Source: Hymenobacter sp. BT18
GTDB lineage: Bacteria; Bacteroidota; Bacteroidia; Cytophagales; Hymenobacteraceae
Length of the DNA: 64,000 nucleotides
Assembly (NCBI RefSeq): GCF_012273015.1
Contig: NZ_CP050954.1
Location: forward strand, 2,582,001-2,646,000
Direction of reading: 5' to 3'
Shown piece after piece: positions 51,324 to 58,684 of the stretch. The position numbers and the translations under genes are program-made. The notes beneath the pieces are model-generated. The model was given only the letters and a program-made list of their open reading frames with translations, was not told the DNA's origin and did not search any database. Numbering within the stretch: position 1 is the stretch's first letter; each line of letters opens with the position of its first letter.

Positions 51324-52181
51324 TTACCCTGGGCTTACGCGGCCCCGGGAGCTTTTACGGTAGGCGGCGGGGCTCTGGCCGGTCTGCTGCCGAAAGATTC
51401 GGGTGAAGTGGCTCTGGTCCGAAAATCCCGTCAGGTAGGCTATTTCTGCCAGGGAGTAAGCAGGGTTTTTCAGCAGCTGCAAGGCCTTGTCGATGCGCAG
51501 CTTGCGGCTGTATTCTCCAAAGGAGAGGTTGTCGAAGTAGCGGGCAAACTCCCGCGACAAATAGGTGGCGTTAACCTGGAGGGCGTCGGCCACGTCGGTG
51601 AGGCGCAGGGTGAGGTTAGTATCTACGTGGTCCTGGATCAGCTCCCGCAGCTGTCCGGCCCAGGCTGGCGGCGCGCTGCCCCGGTCTTTACTGCGCCGCA
51701 GGTAAGCTGTGTAGGCCTGAACCAGCAGCTGCTCTTCGCCGTGCTGGGTGTGGGGCTGCCCTTGCAGGTGCCGGGCCCAGCTGTACAGGGCATCGTAGAT
51801 CAGCAAGCCCTGCTGAAGCAGTTGCTGGTCGTCCCGGATGTTGTAGGCCAACCCCGCCGAAATAGCCCAGAGCCCGGCCGCCTCTCGGGCCAGGGCGTGG
51901 TTGTCGGTATCGGCACCGCGCACAATGGGGGCCAGCAGGTGCAGGGCCGGATCGGTAAGCTGGTATTTGCGCAGGAAATAATCGAAGGTGCACTCGGCCC
52001 CGTAGTGCGTAAACTCTACACCCGGTACGTCGAAAGGCGTAGCTCCAATGCGGGCCGCGGTGGGTACCACCGCATTGGCGGGGACGTACAGAATTTCAGC
52101 GGCGGGGTCGATGAAGCGCAGAATAAGCCAGGGGCAGGCTAATCGGTCAATCTTAGGATGCTCGCGGGTTATCCACTGCAT
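51324..52181 (-). CDS. ChrB C-terminal domain fused to AraC-type HTH (chromate regulator)
   Basis: A 285-residue fusion. Residues 1-150 match the ChrB C-terminal domain: WITREHPKIDRLACPWLILR then FIDPAAEILYVP, and GAECTFDYFLRKYQLTDPAL. Residues about 185-285 are an AraC/XylS DNA-binding domain with two helix-turn-helix units (LTDVADALQVNATYLSREFA and LAEIAYLTGFSDQSHFTRIF). The next gene downstream is chrA. Classical ChrB has a different N-terminal region. Here the sensor domain has been joined to an AraC module, giving a single-component regulator that probably turns on chrA in response to chromate. Ligand binding is inferred. Confidence 0.9.
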   Translation of the reverse strand: MQWITREHPKIDRLACPWLILRFIDPAAEILYVPANAVVPTAARIGATPFDVPGVEFTHYGAECTFDYFLRKYQLTDPALHLLAPIVRGADTDNHALAREAAGLWAISAGLAYNIRDDQQLLQQGLLIYDALYSWARHLQGQPHTQHGEEQLLVQAYTAYLRRSKDRGSAPPAWAGQLRELIQDHVDTNLTLRLTDVADALQVNATYLSREFARYFDNLSFGEYSRKLRIDKALQLLKNPAYSLAEIAYLTGFSDQSHFTRIFRQQTGQSPAAYRKSSRGRVSPG

Positions 52182-52248
52182 AAGTCAGAAAAAGGCGTGG
52201 CAGATGCTACCAGAAGAAGCATAAGGTAGCATTTCCCGGGCCTGTTCA

Positions 52249-52416
52249 GAGTCCGAGCAGCAGTTGATTGTCCGGCAGTTCTGCACGGCCGAGGAGCGCT
52301 ACATCAACCTGCTACCCCAGCATCCACACCTGCTGCACCGCGTGGCGCTGGGCCACGTTGCCTCTTACTCAGGCATTACGCAGGTCACGGTGAACCGCGT
52401 ACGGGCCAAGCTTCGT
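52249..52416 (+). pseudogene. C-terminal remnant of a Crp/Fnr-family regulator
   Basis: The translated stretch EQQLIVRQFCTAEERYINLL, then QHPHLLHRVALGHVASYSGI and TQVTVNRVRAKLR, closely matches the C-terminal winged helix of Bacteroidota Crp/Fnr regulators. A stop lies in frame at 52222-52224, and there is no cyclic-nucleotide-binding domain upstream, where the chromate regulator gene starts divergently. No ATG opens the frame. It is therefore a broken, truncated gene. Confidence 0.7.
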
Positions 52417-52718
52417 CAGGCCAATCAGTCTTGTTGTGCCCTGACTTTCAGCCTCAGCACGGAGCCAGCCAGCGTGCGTGCCGCATCCAGGTAGAAGGCA
52501 ACTTTGAACTGGGAAATAAGAATACAACGGAGGGAGGCATGGCCAAAACAGAAGATAGAACGGCAAAAGTCAGTACCCAAGCCTACGTTTCTATTTACCA
52601 ATGTTATAAACGACTAGTACCTAAGCTGCGCCAAGTAGCTCCTCCTACTCAAACGCCCGGCTAGCCAACAACTCAATAGAGGCAGCGCCCTGAGAATGCG
52701 GCAAGCCTGAAAACGAAG
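52417..52718. other. intergenic region between the Crp/Fnr remnant and the tRNA terminator
   Basis: No supported gene. A short frame could encode MAKTEDRTAKVSTQAYVSIY and about 20 more residues from 52539, but it has no family match, no promoter box and a composition unlike its neighbours. Confidence 0.4.
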
Positions 52719-52745
52719 AAAGCCGCCCGGTTAAGGCGGCTTTCT
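52719..52745 (-). terminator. intrinsic terminator of tRNA-Asn
   Basis: On the minus strand, GAAAGCCGCC pairs perfectly with GGCGGCTTTC around 7 nt, followed by TTCGTTTT. It lies 10 bp downstream of the tRNA. Confidence 0.8.
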
Positions 52746-52755
52746 CACGTTTGTG

Positions 52756-52829
52756 CGCTCCCTCCTGGGCTCGAACCAGGGACCCTCTGATTAACAGTCA
52801 GATGCTCTAACCGGCTGAGCTAAGGAAGC
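52756..52829 (-). tRNA. tRNA-Asn (anticodon GTT)
   Basis: A 74-nt gene. The acceptor stem is GCTTCCT with AGGGAGC (one G-T pair), the D arm TAGCTCAGCCGGTTAGAGC, the anticodon stem-loop CTGACTGTTAATCAG with anticodon GTT, and the T arm CCTGGTTCGAGCCCAGG. The discriminator base is G. CCA is not encoded. A terminator lies just downstream. Confidence 0.97.
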
Positions 52830-52925
52830 GGTTATGGCGGTAGTTGGCTACCGTTGCGGGTGCAATATTAGGTCAGAAAACCACTTTGTGCAAGAATATG
52901 CTCTAATTATTTTTTTGCGCGGAGC

Positions 52926-53354
52926 CTAATTTGTGATTGTCAGGGTATTGCCGGAAAGGGCAGTGCCATATTGCCGCAAGGGGCGCCGGGCGGGACCAGC
53001 CTGTACTTGGCCTTTCAGGTCAAACTGGGAGTTGCAGCATTTATCCACCAGGAAGAGGCGAGAAGCATCTATTTCAACCTGGGCGCAGGCGTCGTAGGGC
53101 TGGAAGGGGCAATTTCGCTCGAAAGCCAGGTACACGCTGGCACTTTGCCGTATAATCAGCAGGCCGCGTACGCCGCCGGGATGGTAAATCATGCCCCCGT
53201 CAAAGCGCAGGGCGGTGTATTCCTGCTGGGTGAGCAGCAGGCTTTCGTTGACAATGGCCAACGGAATCTGCGGTTCAGCGTCCGTGCCTGAATCGGAGCA
53301 GCCGGCTAGCAGCCCCACCAGTAGCGTAGCGCGCCATGCCTTACGAATAGTCAT
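52926..53354 (-). CDS. Rieske-fold-like lipoprotein with degenerate cluster ligands
   Basis: A 142-residue lipoprotein (lipobox LLVGLLAGC, Cys19). The mature part resembles a Rieske domain: VYLAFERNCPFQPYDACAQV, then LVDKCCNSQFDLKGQVQAGP and ARRPLRQY, which corresponds to the CPCHGSxF...GPAxxPL end of Rieske proteins. The two His ligands are missing: the sites read Cys82-Pro-Phe and Cys106-Cys107-Asn108-Ser109. It cannot bind a normal 2Fe-2S Rieske cluster. Similar degenerate lipoproteins occur in Bacteroidota. Its start overlaps the end of the upstream dehydrogenase gene by 14 bp. Confidence 0.78.
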   Translation of the reverse strand: MTIRKAWRATLLVGLLAGCSDSGTDAEPQIPLAIVNESLLLTQQEYTALRFDGGMIYHPGGVRGLLIIRQSASVYLAFERNCPFQPYDACAQVEIDASRLFLVDKCCNSQFDLKGQVQAGPARRPLRQYGTALSGNTLTITN

Positions 53355-54225
53355 AAAATCCTTTGCCCGTTTTGCGGCCGTGGTGGCCGGCATCAACCTT
53401 TTGCTGCTGTATACGGCTAGGGCGAAATTTGGCGTCGTAATGAAATGCTTCGAACATGGCCGAAGTCACCGAAAAGTTCGTGTCGACCCCAATCAGGTCC
53501 ATCAGGCGGAACGGGCCCATCCGAAAGCCTGAAGCTTCCAGCAGTTCATCTACTACTTCAAAGGAGGTGACCTGCTCCTCCGCAATTTTCAGGCTCTCTA
53601 CGTAGAAATGCCGCGCCACCCGGTTCACAATAAAGCCAGGCGCATCGGCGGCGTACACAGCTGTCTTGCCGAGTTGCACGGCCAACTGATACACCAACTC
53701 TGCCACGGCCGGGCTGGTAGCGGCCCCTTTGATAACCTCCACCAGCGGCATCAGCGGAGCCGGGTTGAAAAAGTGCATACCGACCACGCGCTCCGGGTGC
53801 GGCACGGGCGCAGCCAGCCGCGTAATGGGCAACGACGACGTGTTGGAGGCCAGAATGGTGTTTGGGGAGTTAAGCATGGCCAGCTCCCCAAATAACTGGT
53901 GCTTTACCGCTAGCTTTTCCACCACGGCCTCAATAATGAGGTCGGCCTGAACGGTGGTAAGGTCGGTAGTGGGGCGCAAGCGGGCCAACGCCTCGTCGCG
54001 GGCTTCCGGGGCCAGTTTGCCTTTTTCCACCAACTTACCCAAGCCAGTTGCAATAGCCTGCTGCGCTTTGGTGAGAACTTCCTCGTTCAGGTCGAACAGC
54101 ACCGTGGGGAAGCCGTGCTGCACGCACAGCTGCGCAATGCCCAGGCCCATGGTACCGGCCCCTACCACGGCAATTGTGCGGATGGCAGATGAAACAGCTA
54201 AGGCAGGTTGGGCAGAGGCATCCAT
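53341..54225 (-). CDS. 3-hydroxyacyl-CoA (3-hydroxybutyryl-CoA) dehydrogenase
   Basis: A 294-residue NAD(P)-dependent enzyme that oxidises (S)-3-hydroxybutyryl-CoA or reduces acetoacetyl-CoA. The nucleotide-binding motif is IAVVGAGTMGLGIAQLCVQHG, the catalytic region VVGMHFFNPAPLMPLVEVI with His, and SNTSSLPI; the C-terminus has DAPGFIVNRVARHFYVES and GFRMGPFRLMDLIGVDTNF. This is the short, single-domain form. It lies downstream of pheS with a 52-bp gap in the same direction. Confidence 0.94.
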   Translation of the reverse strand: MDASAQPALAVSSAIRTIAVVGAGTMGLGIAQLCVQHGFPTVLFDLNEEVLTKAQQAIATGLGKLVEKGKLAPEARDEALARLRPTTDLTTVQADLIIEAVVEKLAVKHQLFGELAMLNSPNTILASNTSSLPITRLAAPVPHPERVVGMHFFNPAPLMPLVEVIKGAATSPAVAELVYQLAVQLGKTAVYAADAPGFIVNRVARHFYVESLKIAEEQVTSFEVVDELLEASGFRMGPFRLMDLIGVDTNFSVTSAMFEAFHYDAKFRPSRIQQQKVDAGHHGRKTGKGFYDYS

Positions 54226-54277
54226 AAGAAATGTTGGTTTGCGCGAAGAGAACAGTGTTGACCGATGAGCCAGCTAC

Positions 54278-55312
54278 TTAACTGGCCTCGAACTGCCGCA
54301 AAAAGCGCATGTCGTTTTCCGTGAACAGGCGCAGGTCCTTGATCTGGTACTTGAGCATGGCAATGCGCTCTATACCCATGCCCCAGGCGTAGCCAGAGTA
54401 CTTCTCCGGGTCGATGCCCGACTGCTCCAGTACAGCAGGGTCCACCATGCCGCAGCCACCGATTTCTACCCAGCCGGTGCCTTTGCAGATGTTGCAGCCT
54501 TTGCCCTTGCAAATCAGGCAAGTGATATCAATTTCGGCTGAGGGCTCGGTAAAGGGGAAGAACGAAGGGCGGAAGCGCACCTGCATATCATCCCCAAACA
54601 ACTCCTGCACGAAGTAGTACACGGTCTGCTTCAGATCGGCGAAGCTCACGTTTTCGTCCACGAACAAGGCTTCCACCTGATGAAACATCATGTGGGCGCG
54701 GGCCGAAATAGCCTCGTTGCGGTACACCCGGCCGGGCATGATGCTGCGGATGGGCGGCTTTTGGGACTGCATCACCCGCACCTGCACGGGGCTGGTGTGC
54801 GTGCGCAGCACCCACTCCGGCTGACCGGGCGTGCGGTGTACAAAAAAGGTGTCCTGCATATCCCGGGCCGGATGGTTTTCCGGGAAGTTCAGCGCCGTGA
54901 AGTTGTGCCAGTCGTCCTCGATTTCCGGGCCTTCTTCCACGTTGAAGCCGATGCGGGCCAGAATGCGCACAATTTCTTCGCGCACCAGGCTCAGCGGATG
55001 GCGCGTGCCCAGGGCGTTGGGAACGGTAGGTAAGGTATAATCGAAGGTAGGGTCGGCGGGGGCGTTGGCGGAGGCCGCTGCTAATTCCTGCTGGCGCTGC
55101 TCAAATTTTTGCTGGGCGTATTGCTTGAGCTGGTTGAGCTGCTGACCCACGGCCCGGCGCTGGTCGGGAGCTACCGTTTTCAGCTCGTCAAACAAGTCAG
55201 CCAGCTGCCCTTTGCGGCCGGTGAAGGCCACGCGAAATTGCTCCAGCTGCTCGGCGGTGGTGATATCAAAGGCGTCCAGCGCTGCCTGTAATCGGGTGAT
55301 ATTCTCCTGCAT
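54278..55312 (-). CDS. pheS: phenylalanine-tRNA ligase alpha subunit
   Basis: A 344-residue class II aminoacyl-tRNA synthetase subunit that charges tRNA-Phe together with PheT. The N-terminal coiled coil (about 1-80) is followed by motif 2, with RTHTSPVQVRVM and MPGRVYRNEAISARAHMMFH, and motif 3 (YAWGMGIERIAMLKY). A four-cysteine insert, ITCLICKGKGCNICKGTGWV, is present as in many bacterial PheS. I chose the ATG at 55312; an ATG at 55330 is also in frame, but the -7 box TACCTTTG lies inside that extension. pheT is not in the window, so the subunits are encoded apart. Confidence 0.96.
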   Translation of the reverse strand: MQENITRLQAALDAFDITTAEQLEQFRVAFTGRKGQLADLFDELKTVAPDQRRAVGQQLNQLKQYAQQKFEQRQQELAAASANAPADPTFDYTLPTVPNALGTRHPLSLVREEIVRILARIGFNVEEGPEIEDDWHNFTALNFPENHPARDMQDTFFVHRTPGQPEWVLRTHTSPVQVRVMQSQKPPIRSIMPGRVYRNEAISARAHMMFHQVEALFVDENVSFADLKQTVYYFVQELFGDDMQVRFRPSFFPFTEPSAEIDITCLICKGKGCNICKGTGWVEIGGCGMVDPAVLEQSGIDPEKYSGYAWGMGIERIAMLKYQIKDLRLFTENDMRFLRQFEAS

Positions 55313-55319
55313 AGTAGCG

Positions 55320-55327
55320 CAAAGGTA
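55320..55327 (-). promoter_or_regulatory. -7 promoter element of pheS, 7 nt from the ATG
   Basis: TACCTTTG, perfect TAnnTTTG, followed by CGCTACT and the ATG at 55312. It predicts a leaderless or nearly leaderless mRNA and argues against the earlier in-frame ATG. Confidence 0.6.
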
Positions 55328-55547
55328 CATGCTCCCTGCGAAGTCTTCATGCTGCGCTGCAGTACATTGGCAAGAGAGAAAATAGTTGTTTTAAGAAAAG
55401 AACTAGCGCGCTGGCGGAACCCCCTGAAACACCGTATTGTTGCAGCCGGAACATTCTTTCCAGGCCGGGGCACACCGCCCGCCGGAAATTTTCGTAGTAG
55501 CTCCAACCGAACAAGTTTATTCAGTCTACTTTTTCTTCCCCTTCGTC

Positions 55548-56081
55548 ATGCACCGTTCATTTTCTTCATATATCGTAGTGGCTGCCTTGCTGGCGGGCAC
55601 TCCGGCGCTGGCGCAGCAGAAAGCTGCTCCCGCGAAGCCGAAGCCCGTAGCTACGGCTGCTCCTGCCGACACTACCCGTAAAGCCGCCACCGGTGCCGAT
55701 TGGAATGCTGCAGGTGGGGGAGGCTCTACCCAGTCCATGAACCAGACGGAAGGCATCCAGATTGCCCCCGGGTTCACGGCAGCGCCTTCCATGCGCGTTT
55801 CTACCGACTACCAAGGTCGCCCACTCGGAAAGTATGTGCGTCGGCGCGTTAGTGCCCCCGACCCAGTGGCAGCCCCTGCTCCTGCTTACGTAGAGGCCAC
55901 TCCGGCGCCAGAGCCCACTCCGGTAGCGGAACCAGCACCCGCCGCCGTAACAGCTAGCACTTCTTCAACCAAGAAAGCTACTACCACGGCTACTGCCAAG
56001 AAGACGACAACGCCAGCTAAGAAAGCACCGGCCAAGAAGAAAGCCGATGATGGCTGGGGCTCGGGTGGCAGCGGCTGGTAA
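55548..56081 (+). CDS. secreted protein with histone-H1-like basic tail
   Basis: A 177-residue protein from the ATG at 55548 with a signal peptide ending GTPALAQQ. The middle part, GSTQSMNQTEGIQIAPGFTA then APSMRVSTDYQG, is the only stretch that looks structured. Residues from about 110 to the end are Ala/Pro/Thr/Lys-rich (TTTPAKKAPAKKKADDGWGS), like the tail of histone H1, and probably disordered. I do not recognise a family. It is followed by a good terminator. Confidence 0.7.
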   Translation: MHRSFSSYIVVAALLAGTPALAQQKAAPAKPKPVATAAPADTTRKAATGADWNAAGGGGSTQSMNQTEGIQIAPGFTAAPSMRVSTDYQGRPLGKYVRRRVSAPDPVAAPAPAYVEATPAPEPTPVAEPAPAAVTASTSSTKKATTTATAKKTTTPAKKAPAKKKADDGWGSGGSGW

Positions 56082-56147
56082 GCCAAGCCGCGCTAAGCAG
56101 CTTCATCCAGAATCATGCAAGGAAGCTTATTCATTGCCTGCTCCTAC

Positions 56148-56179
56148 AAAAAACGCCGACCAGGAGGTCGGCGTTTTTT
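56148..56179. terminator. bidirectional intrinsic terminator
   Basis: AAAAAACGCCGACC pairs with GGTCGGCGTTTTTT around AGGA. Strong in both directions. Confidence 0.92.
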
Positions 56180-56303
56180 GTGCGGCATATTTTCTGTTGT
56201 GGAGAATTTGCCTGCATTCCATATATACGTATGGCCTGTGTCCATGACTGGACTGGTACAGGCGAAGAAACAGCATCGTTTGAATTAGCATGGGTAAAAA
56301 GAA

Positions 56304-56332
56304 GAGGGCTGCTTATCCAGTAGGCAGCCCTC
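56304..56332 (-). terminator. hairpin after the protease gene
   Basis: GAGGGCTGC pairs with GCAGCCCTC around about 11 nt. TTCTTTTTA follows on the minus strand, consistent with a terminator of the leftward sigma-protease operon. Confidence 0.7.
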
Positions 56333-56400
56333 ATTTATGTTATTCCCTTAGCTCAATTCGGCTGAAGAGGCGCATTGTCTGCCTCTACGGCAGGACTTGG

Positions 56401-57549
56401 CTATTCGTATACTTTTACTACAAACACAAAGTCCTGCAGCTTGCGCACCTGCTGGGCGCGAGAACTACCCGTAAGTTGGTTGTTGCGGGAAATGGTCCCC
56501 AGTCCGCCGGGAGTAGCTGAAAGAGAGTCAACCAAACGCATTAGGTAGGATGATTTGGTAGCAAAGGCGGCACTCTGCACGTCCATTTGCCGTCCGCTGA
56601 TTACGCCAATCAGGTTGCCCCGATCATCCAAGAGGGGGCCGCCGCTGTTGCCGGGGTTTACGGGGATGCTGATTTGGTAAAAGGCCGTATCTCCTTCAAA
56701 ACCCGAACGGGCGCTGAGCGAGCCTTCACCAAAAACGACATCCTCGCGCGGGTAGCCCAAGGTATATACCCGCTCCCCCAGGTCGGCGGAACCCCGCTTA
56801 AAGGAATAGGGCAGGCGGCCAAAGCCTTTGAAGTCTTTATCGTTGATGCGCAGAATGGCCAAGTCGTGCGCTACGTCGCTGAATACAGGCTCGGCGCGGA
56901 AGCGCTGCCGGTCCCGGCTTTCAATCAGCAAGGAGTCAGCTCCTTGAATTACGTGGTAACTGGTCACCAGGTAGCCGTCGGCCGTGAGGGCAAAGCCCGT
57001 TCCGCCAAACTTGCCCGGGTTGAGCTCCTCCGGCGACTTCACCCCATCAATCTGGTTGAGCGTGCGGTTGATAGCCCGCTGGTTGCGCTTGATACGGTCC
57101 ATCTCCCGCCGCAGTACCGTGTAGCCGTAGGAAGAGGGCTTCTGCACAGCCCGCCACCACTCTATGCCTAGCAGGGTAGCAAACACGGCCAGCACAGCCA
57201 CCGAGGCCGCTACGGCAATAGTGGCCCGGTGCGAGCCCCAGAATTCGCGCAGCCGGCGCTCTACCGGGGAGATGTAGAGCGTAGGCATGGTGGGCACGCC
57301 CGTATCCTGGGTAGTCCCTTGCTGGGTTTCAGCATCTAGCTCTGCCTGGAGCGCAGTCAGTTTGCCGCGCAACGTCCGGCGCTGGCCATACGCCTGCAAC
57401 GACTTGGAAAGAGAATCAAAGTCAGCATAACGACGCGCCATCACGGGGTCGGCGGCGAGGCGGGCTGCTAGCTCGGCCCGACTGGGCTCGGGCAACTCGC
57501 CCCGTTGGTAGGCTTCAAATAGCTCGTAATAGTCGGCTTCCGTTTTCAT
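56401..57549 (-). CDS. membrane-bound S1C-type serine protease with anti-sigma-like N-terminus
   Basis: A 382-residue protein. Residues 1-55 form a charged helical region (YYELFEAYQRGELPEPSRAE) similar to the start of anti-sigma factors. One transmembrane helix lies at about 110-129. The periplasmic part (about 175-355) is a trypsin-like domain of the DegP type with catalytic His199 (TSYHVIQG), Asp229 (AHDLAILRI) and Ser302 (NPGNSGGPL). A PDZ domain is absent. It lies 50 bp downstream of an ECF-type sigma factor gene in the same direction. The combination suggests an anti-sigma factor that carries its own periplasmic protease domain; that role is inference. Confidence 0.85.
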   Translation of the reverse strand: MKTEADYYELFEAYQRGELPEPSRAELAARLAADPVMARRYADFDSLSKSLQAYGQRRTLRGKLTALQAELDAETQQGTTQDTGVPTMPTLYISPVERRLREFWGSHRATIAVAASVAVLAVFATLLGIEWWRAVQKPSSYGYTVLRREMDRIKRNQRAINRTLNQIDGVKSPEELNPGKFGGTGFALTADGYLVTSYHVIQGADSLLIESRDRQRFRAEPVFSDVAHDLAILRINDKDFKGFGRLPYSFKRGSADLGERVYTLGYPREDVVFGEGSLSARSGFEGDTAFYQISIPVNPGNSGGPLLDDRGNLIGVISGRQMDVQSAAFATKSSYLMRLVDSLSATPGGLGTISRNNQLTGSSRAQQVRKLQDFVFVVKVYE

Positions 57550-57599
57550 AGCTGGTAAGGCGGCTGGGTGAGGTCCGCCATCGGAGGGCTGTTGCGGTA

Positions 57600-58187
57600 T
57601 TAGTACTGCTCTTCTTCCTGGTAGTGGTTGAAAAACAGTTTTTTAAGTCGCACCAAGCACTTGTACTTTTGGTTTTTTGCGTTATCGGCGTTGGTGTAGC
57701 CAAAGTCGGCAGTGAGTTGCTGCATCGATTTATCGAGCAGGTAATAACCTTCCAAAAGTGAACGGCAAGGCTCCCCCAGCTGACTCAGGGCCTGCTCCAT
57801 AAGGGCAAACTGCTGGTCGCGCTGTTCGGCCAGTACCAAATCGGCTTCGGCACCGGTTTCGAGGTAGGGTTCGTGGTCGTCGAGCCGACCGCCGTAGCGG
57901 CCTTTCTCAGCTAGGCGCTTCAGCCAGAGGCGGCGGCACACTGCGTAGAGGTACGTTTTAATCTGGCAGCTAAGTTCCAAAGAACCATCACGTACCTTCT
58001 CATAAAACACGATTACGCCCTCCTGGTAGATATCCTTGGCCTCGTCCTCAGTACCGCTGTTTTGCTGTACTAAGTGAAGGACCATCGGAAGGTGCAGGCG
58101 GTAGAGTTGTGCCAGCGCCCGGTCGTCGCCGAGGCGGATGGCCGCCACGAACTCTTCATCGGTATAGGAAGGTTGACCCTTGCCCAT
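57600..58187 (-). CDS. ECF-type RNA polymerase sigma-70 factor
   Basis: A 195-residue sigma factor. Region 2 is LAQLYRLHLPMVLHLVQQNS then EDEAKDIYQEGVIVFYEKV, and region 4 is LSQLGEPCRSLLEGYYLLDK with SMQQLTADFGYTNADNAKNQ. Such factors turn on envelope-stress or starch/iron-uptake genes in Bacteroidota. Its partner is probably the membrane protease encoded next, which has an anti-sigma-like N-terminus. Divergent from a small Thr-rich lipoprotein gene, with interleaved inverted repeats in the spacer. The target promoters are unknown. Confidence 0.92.
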   Translation of the reverse strand: MGKGQPSYTDEEFVAAIRLGDDRALAQLYRLHLPMVLHLVQQNSGTEDEAKDIYQEGVIVFYEKVRDGSLELSCQIKTYLYAVCRRLWLKRLAEKGRYGGRLDDHEPYLETGAEADLVLAEQRDQQFALMEQALSQLGEPCRSLLEGYYLLDKSMQQLTADFGYTNADNAKNQKYKCLVRLKKLFFNHYQEEEQY

Positions 58188-58220
58188 TCGCTTTGCTTGT
58201 TAATACGTTAGGCCCACCGG

Positions 58221-58268
58221 GGTAACCCAGTGAAAAAAGTTTTTTCTTCTAGGGTTACCTTTTCACTG
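58221..58268. promoter_or_regulatory. interleaved inverted repeats between sigma factor and lipoprotein genes
   Basis: GGTAACCC (58221-58228) is repeated inverted at 58252-58259, and CAGTGAAAA (58228-58236) is repeated inverted at 58260-58268. The order is A-B then A'-B', so the two hairpins exclude each other. The sequence TACCTTTT at 58256-58263, similar to the -7 box, lies over the A'/B' junction. Confidence 0.65.
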
Positions 58269-58322
58269 TTCAGGTATGAAGGGCGTTTTTCAGACTTTTT
58301 ACTTTTTCAAACCTACACCAAA

Positions 58323-58559
58323 ATGAAGAATCTCCTGAAAGTTTCTGCTGTTGCCGTTCTGTTCGCTGCTGGCCTCGCTTCTTGCGAGCAGAAGTCGACC
58401 GAAACCACCGAGACGACCAACGTAGAAGCTCCTGCTACGGCTGACACGACCGTTGTTACGGAGTCGACCACTACCGCTCCTGCTGACACCACGGCTGCTG
58501 CTCCTGCTGCTACCACCGAAGCTACCACCACGACTACGACGACTGCTCCTGCTCAGTAG
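58323..58559 (+). CDS. small Thr-rich lipoprotein
   Basis: A 78-residue lipoprotein from the ATG at 58323 (signal VSAVAVLFAAGLASC). The mature part is almost all Thr, Ala, Glu, Val and Pro (TTTTTTTAPAQ at the end) and is surely unstructured. Proteins of this kind are common in Hymenobacter-like genomes. It is divergent from the sigma factor gene, whose product might drive it; a TACCTTTT box lies 59 nt upstream. Confidence 0.7.
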   Translation: MKNLLKVSAVAVLFAAGLASCEQKSTETTETTNVEAPATADTTVVTESTTTAPADTTAAAPAATTEATTTTTTTAPAQ

Positions 58560-58684
58560 TTAAGTCAACCCTGACGAGCTGTTTCGGCAGCTCTAGGGTA
58601 CTAGCAGCCCGGTTTCCACTCGCTGGAAGCCGGGCTGTTTGGTTTTCGGCAGTGTACGCGCTAGCCCGACAGCAGTTGGCAGAA

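Larger units (their letters stand above)
56082..56400. other. 319-bp intergenic region with two hairpins
   Basis: It holds the terminator of the preceding gene (56148-56179) and a second hairpin (56304-56332) before the convergent protease gene. No coding frame in the middle is supported. Confidence 0.5.

Noticed and set aside
52539..52664. A short basic peptide frame after the Crp/Fnr remnant
   Set aside because: About 41 residues, no promoter box, no family match. Not enough to call a gene.
55312..55330. The earlier in-frame ATG of pheS at 55330
   Set aside because: The -7 promoter box lies inside this extension and the added residues (MYLCAT) do not belong to the family N-terminus.
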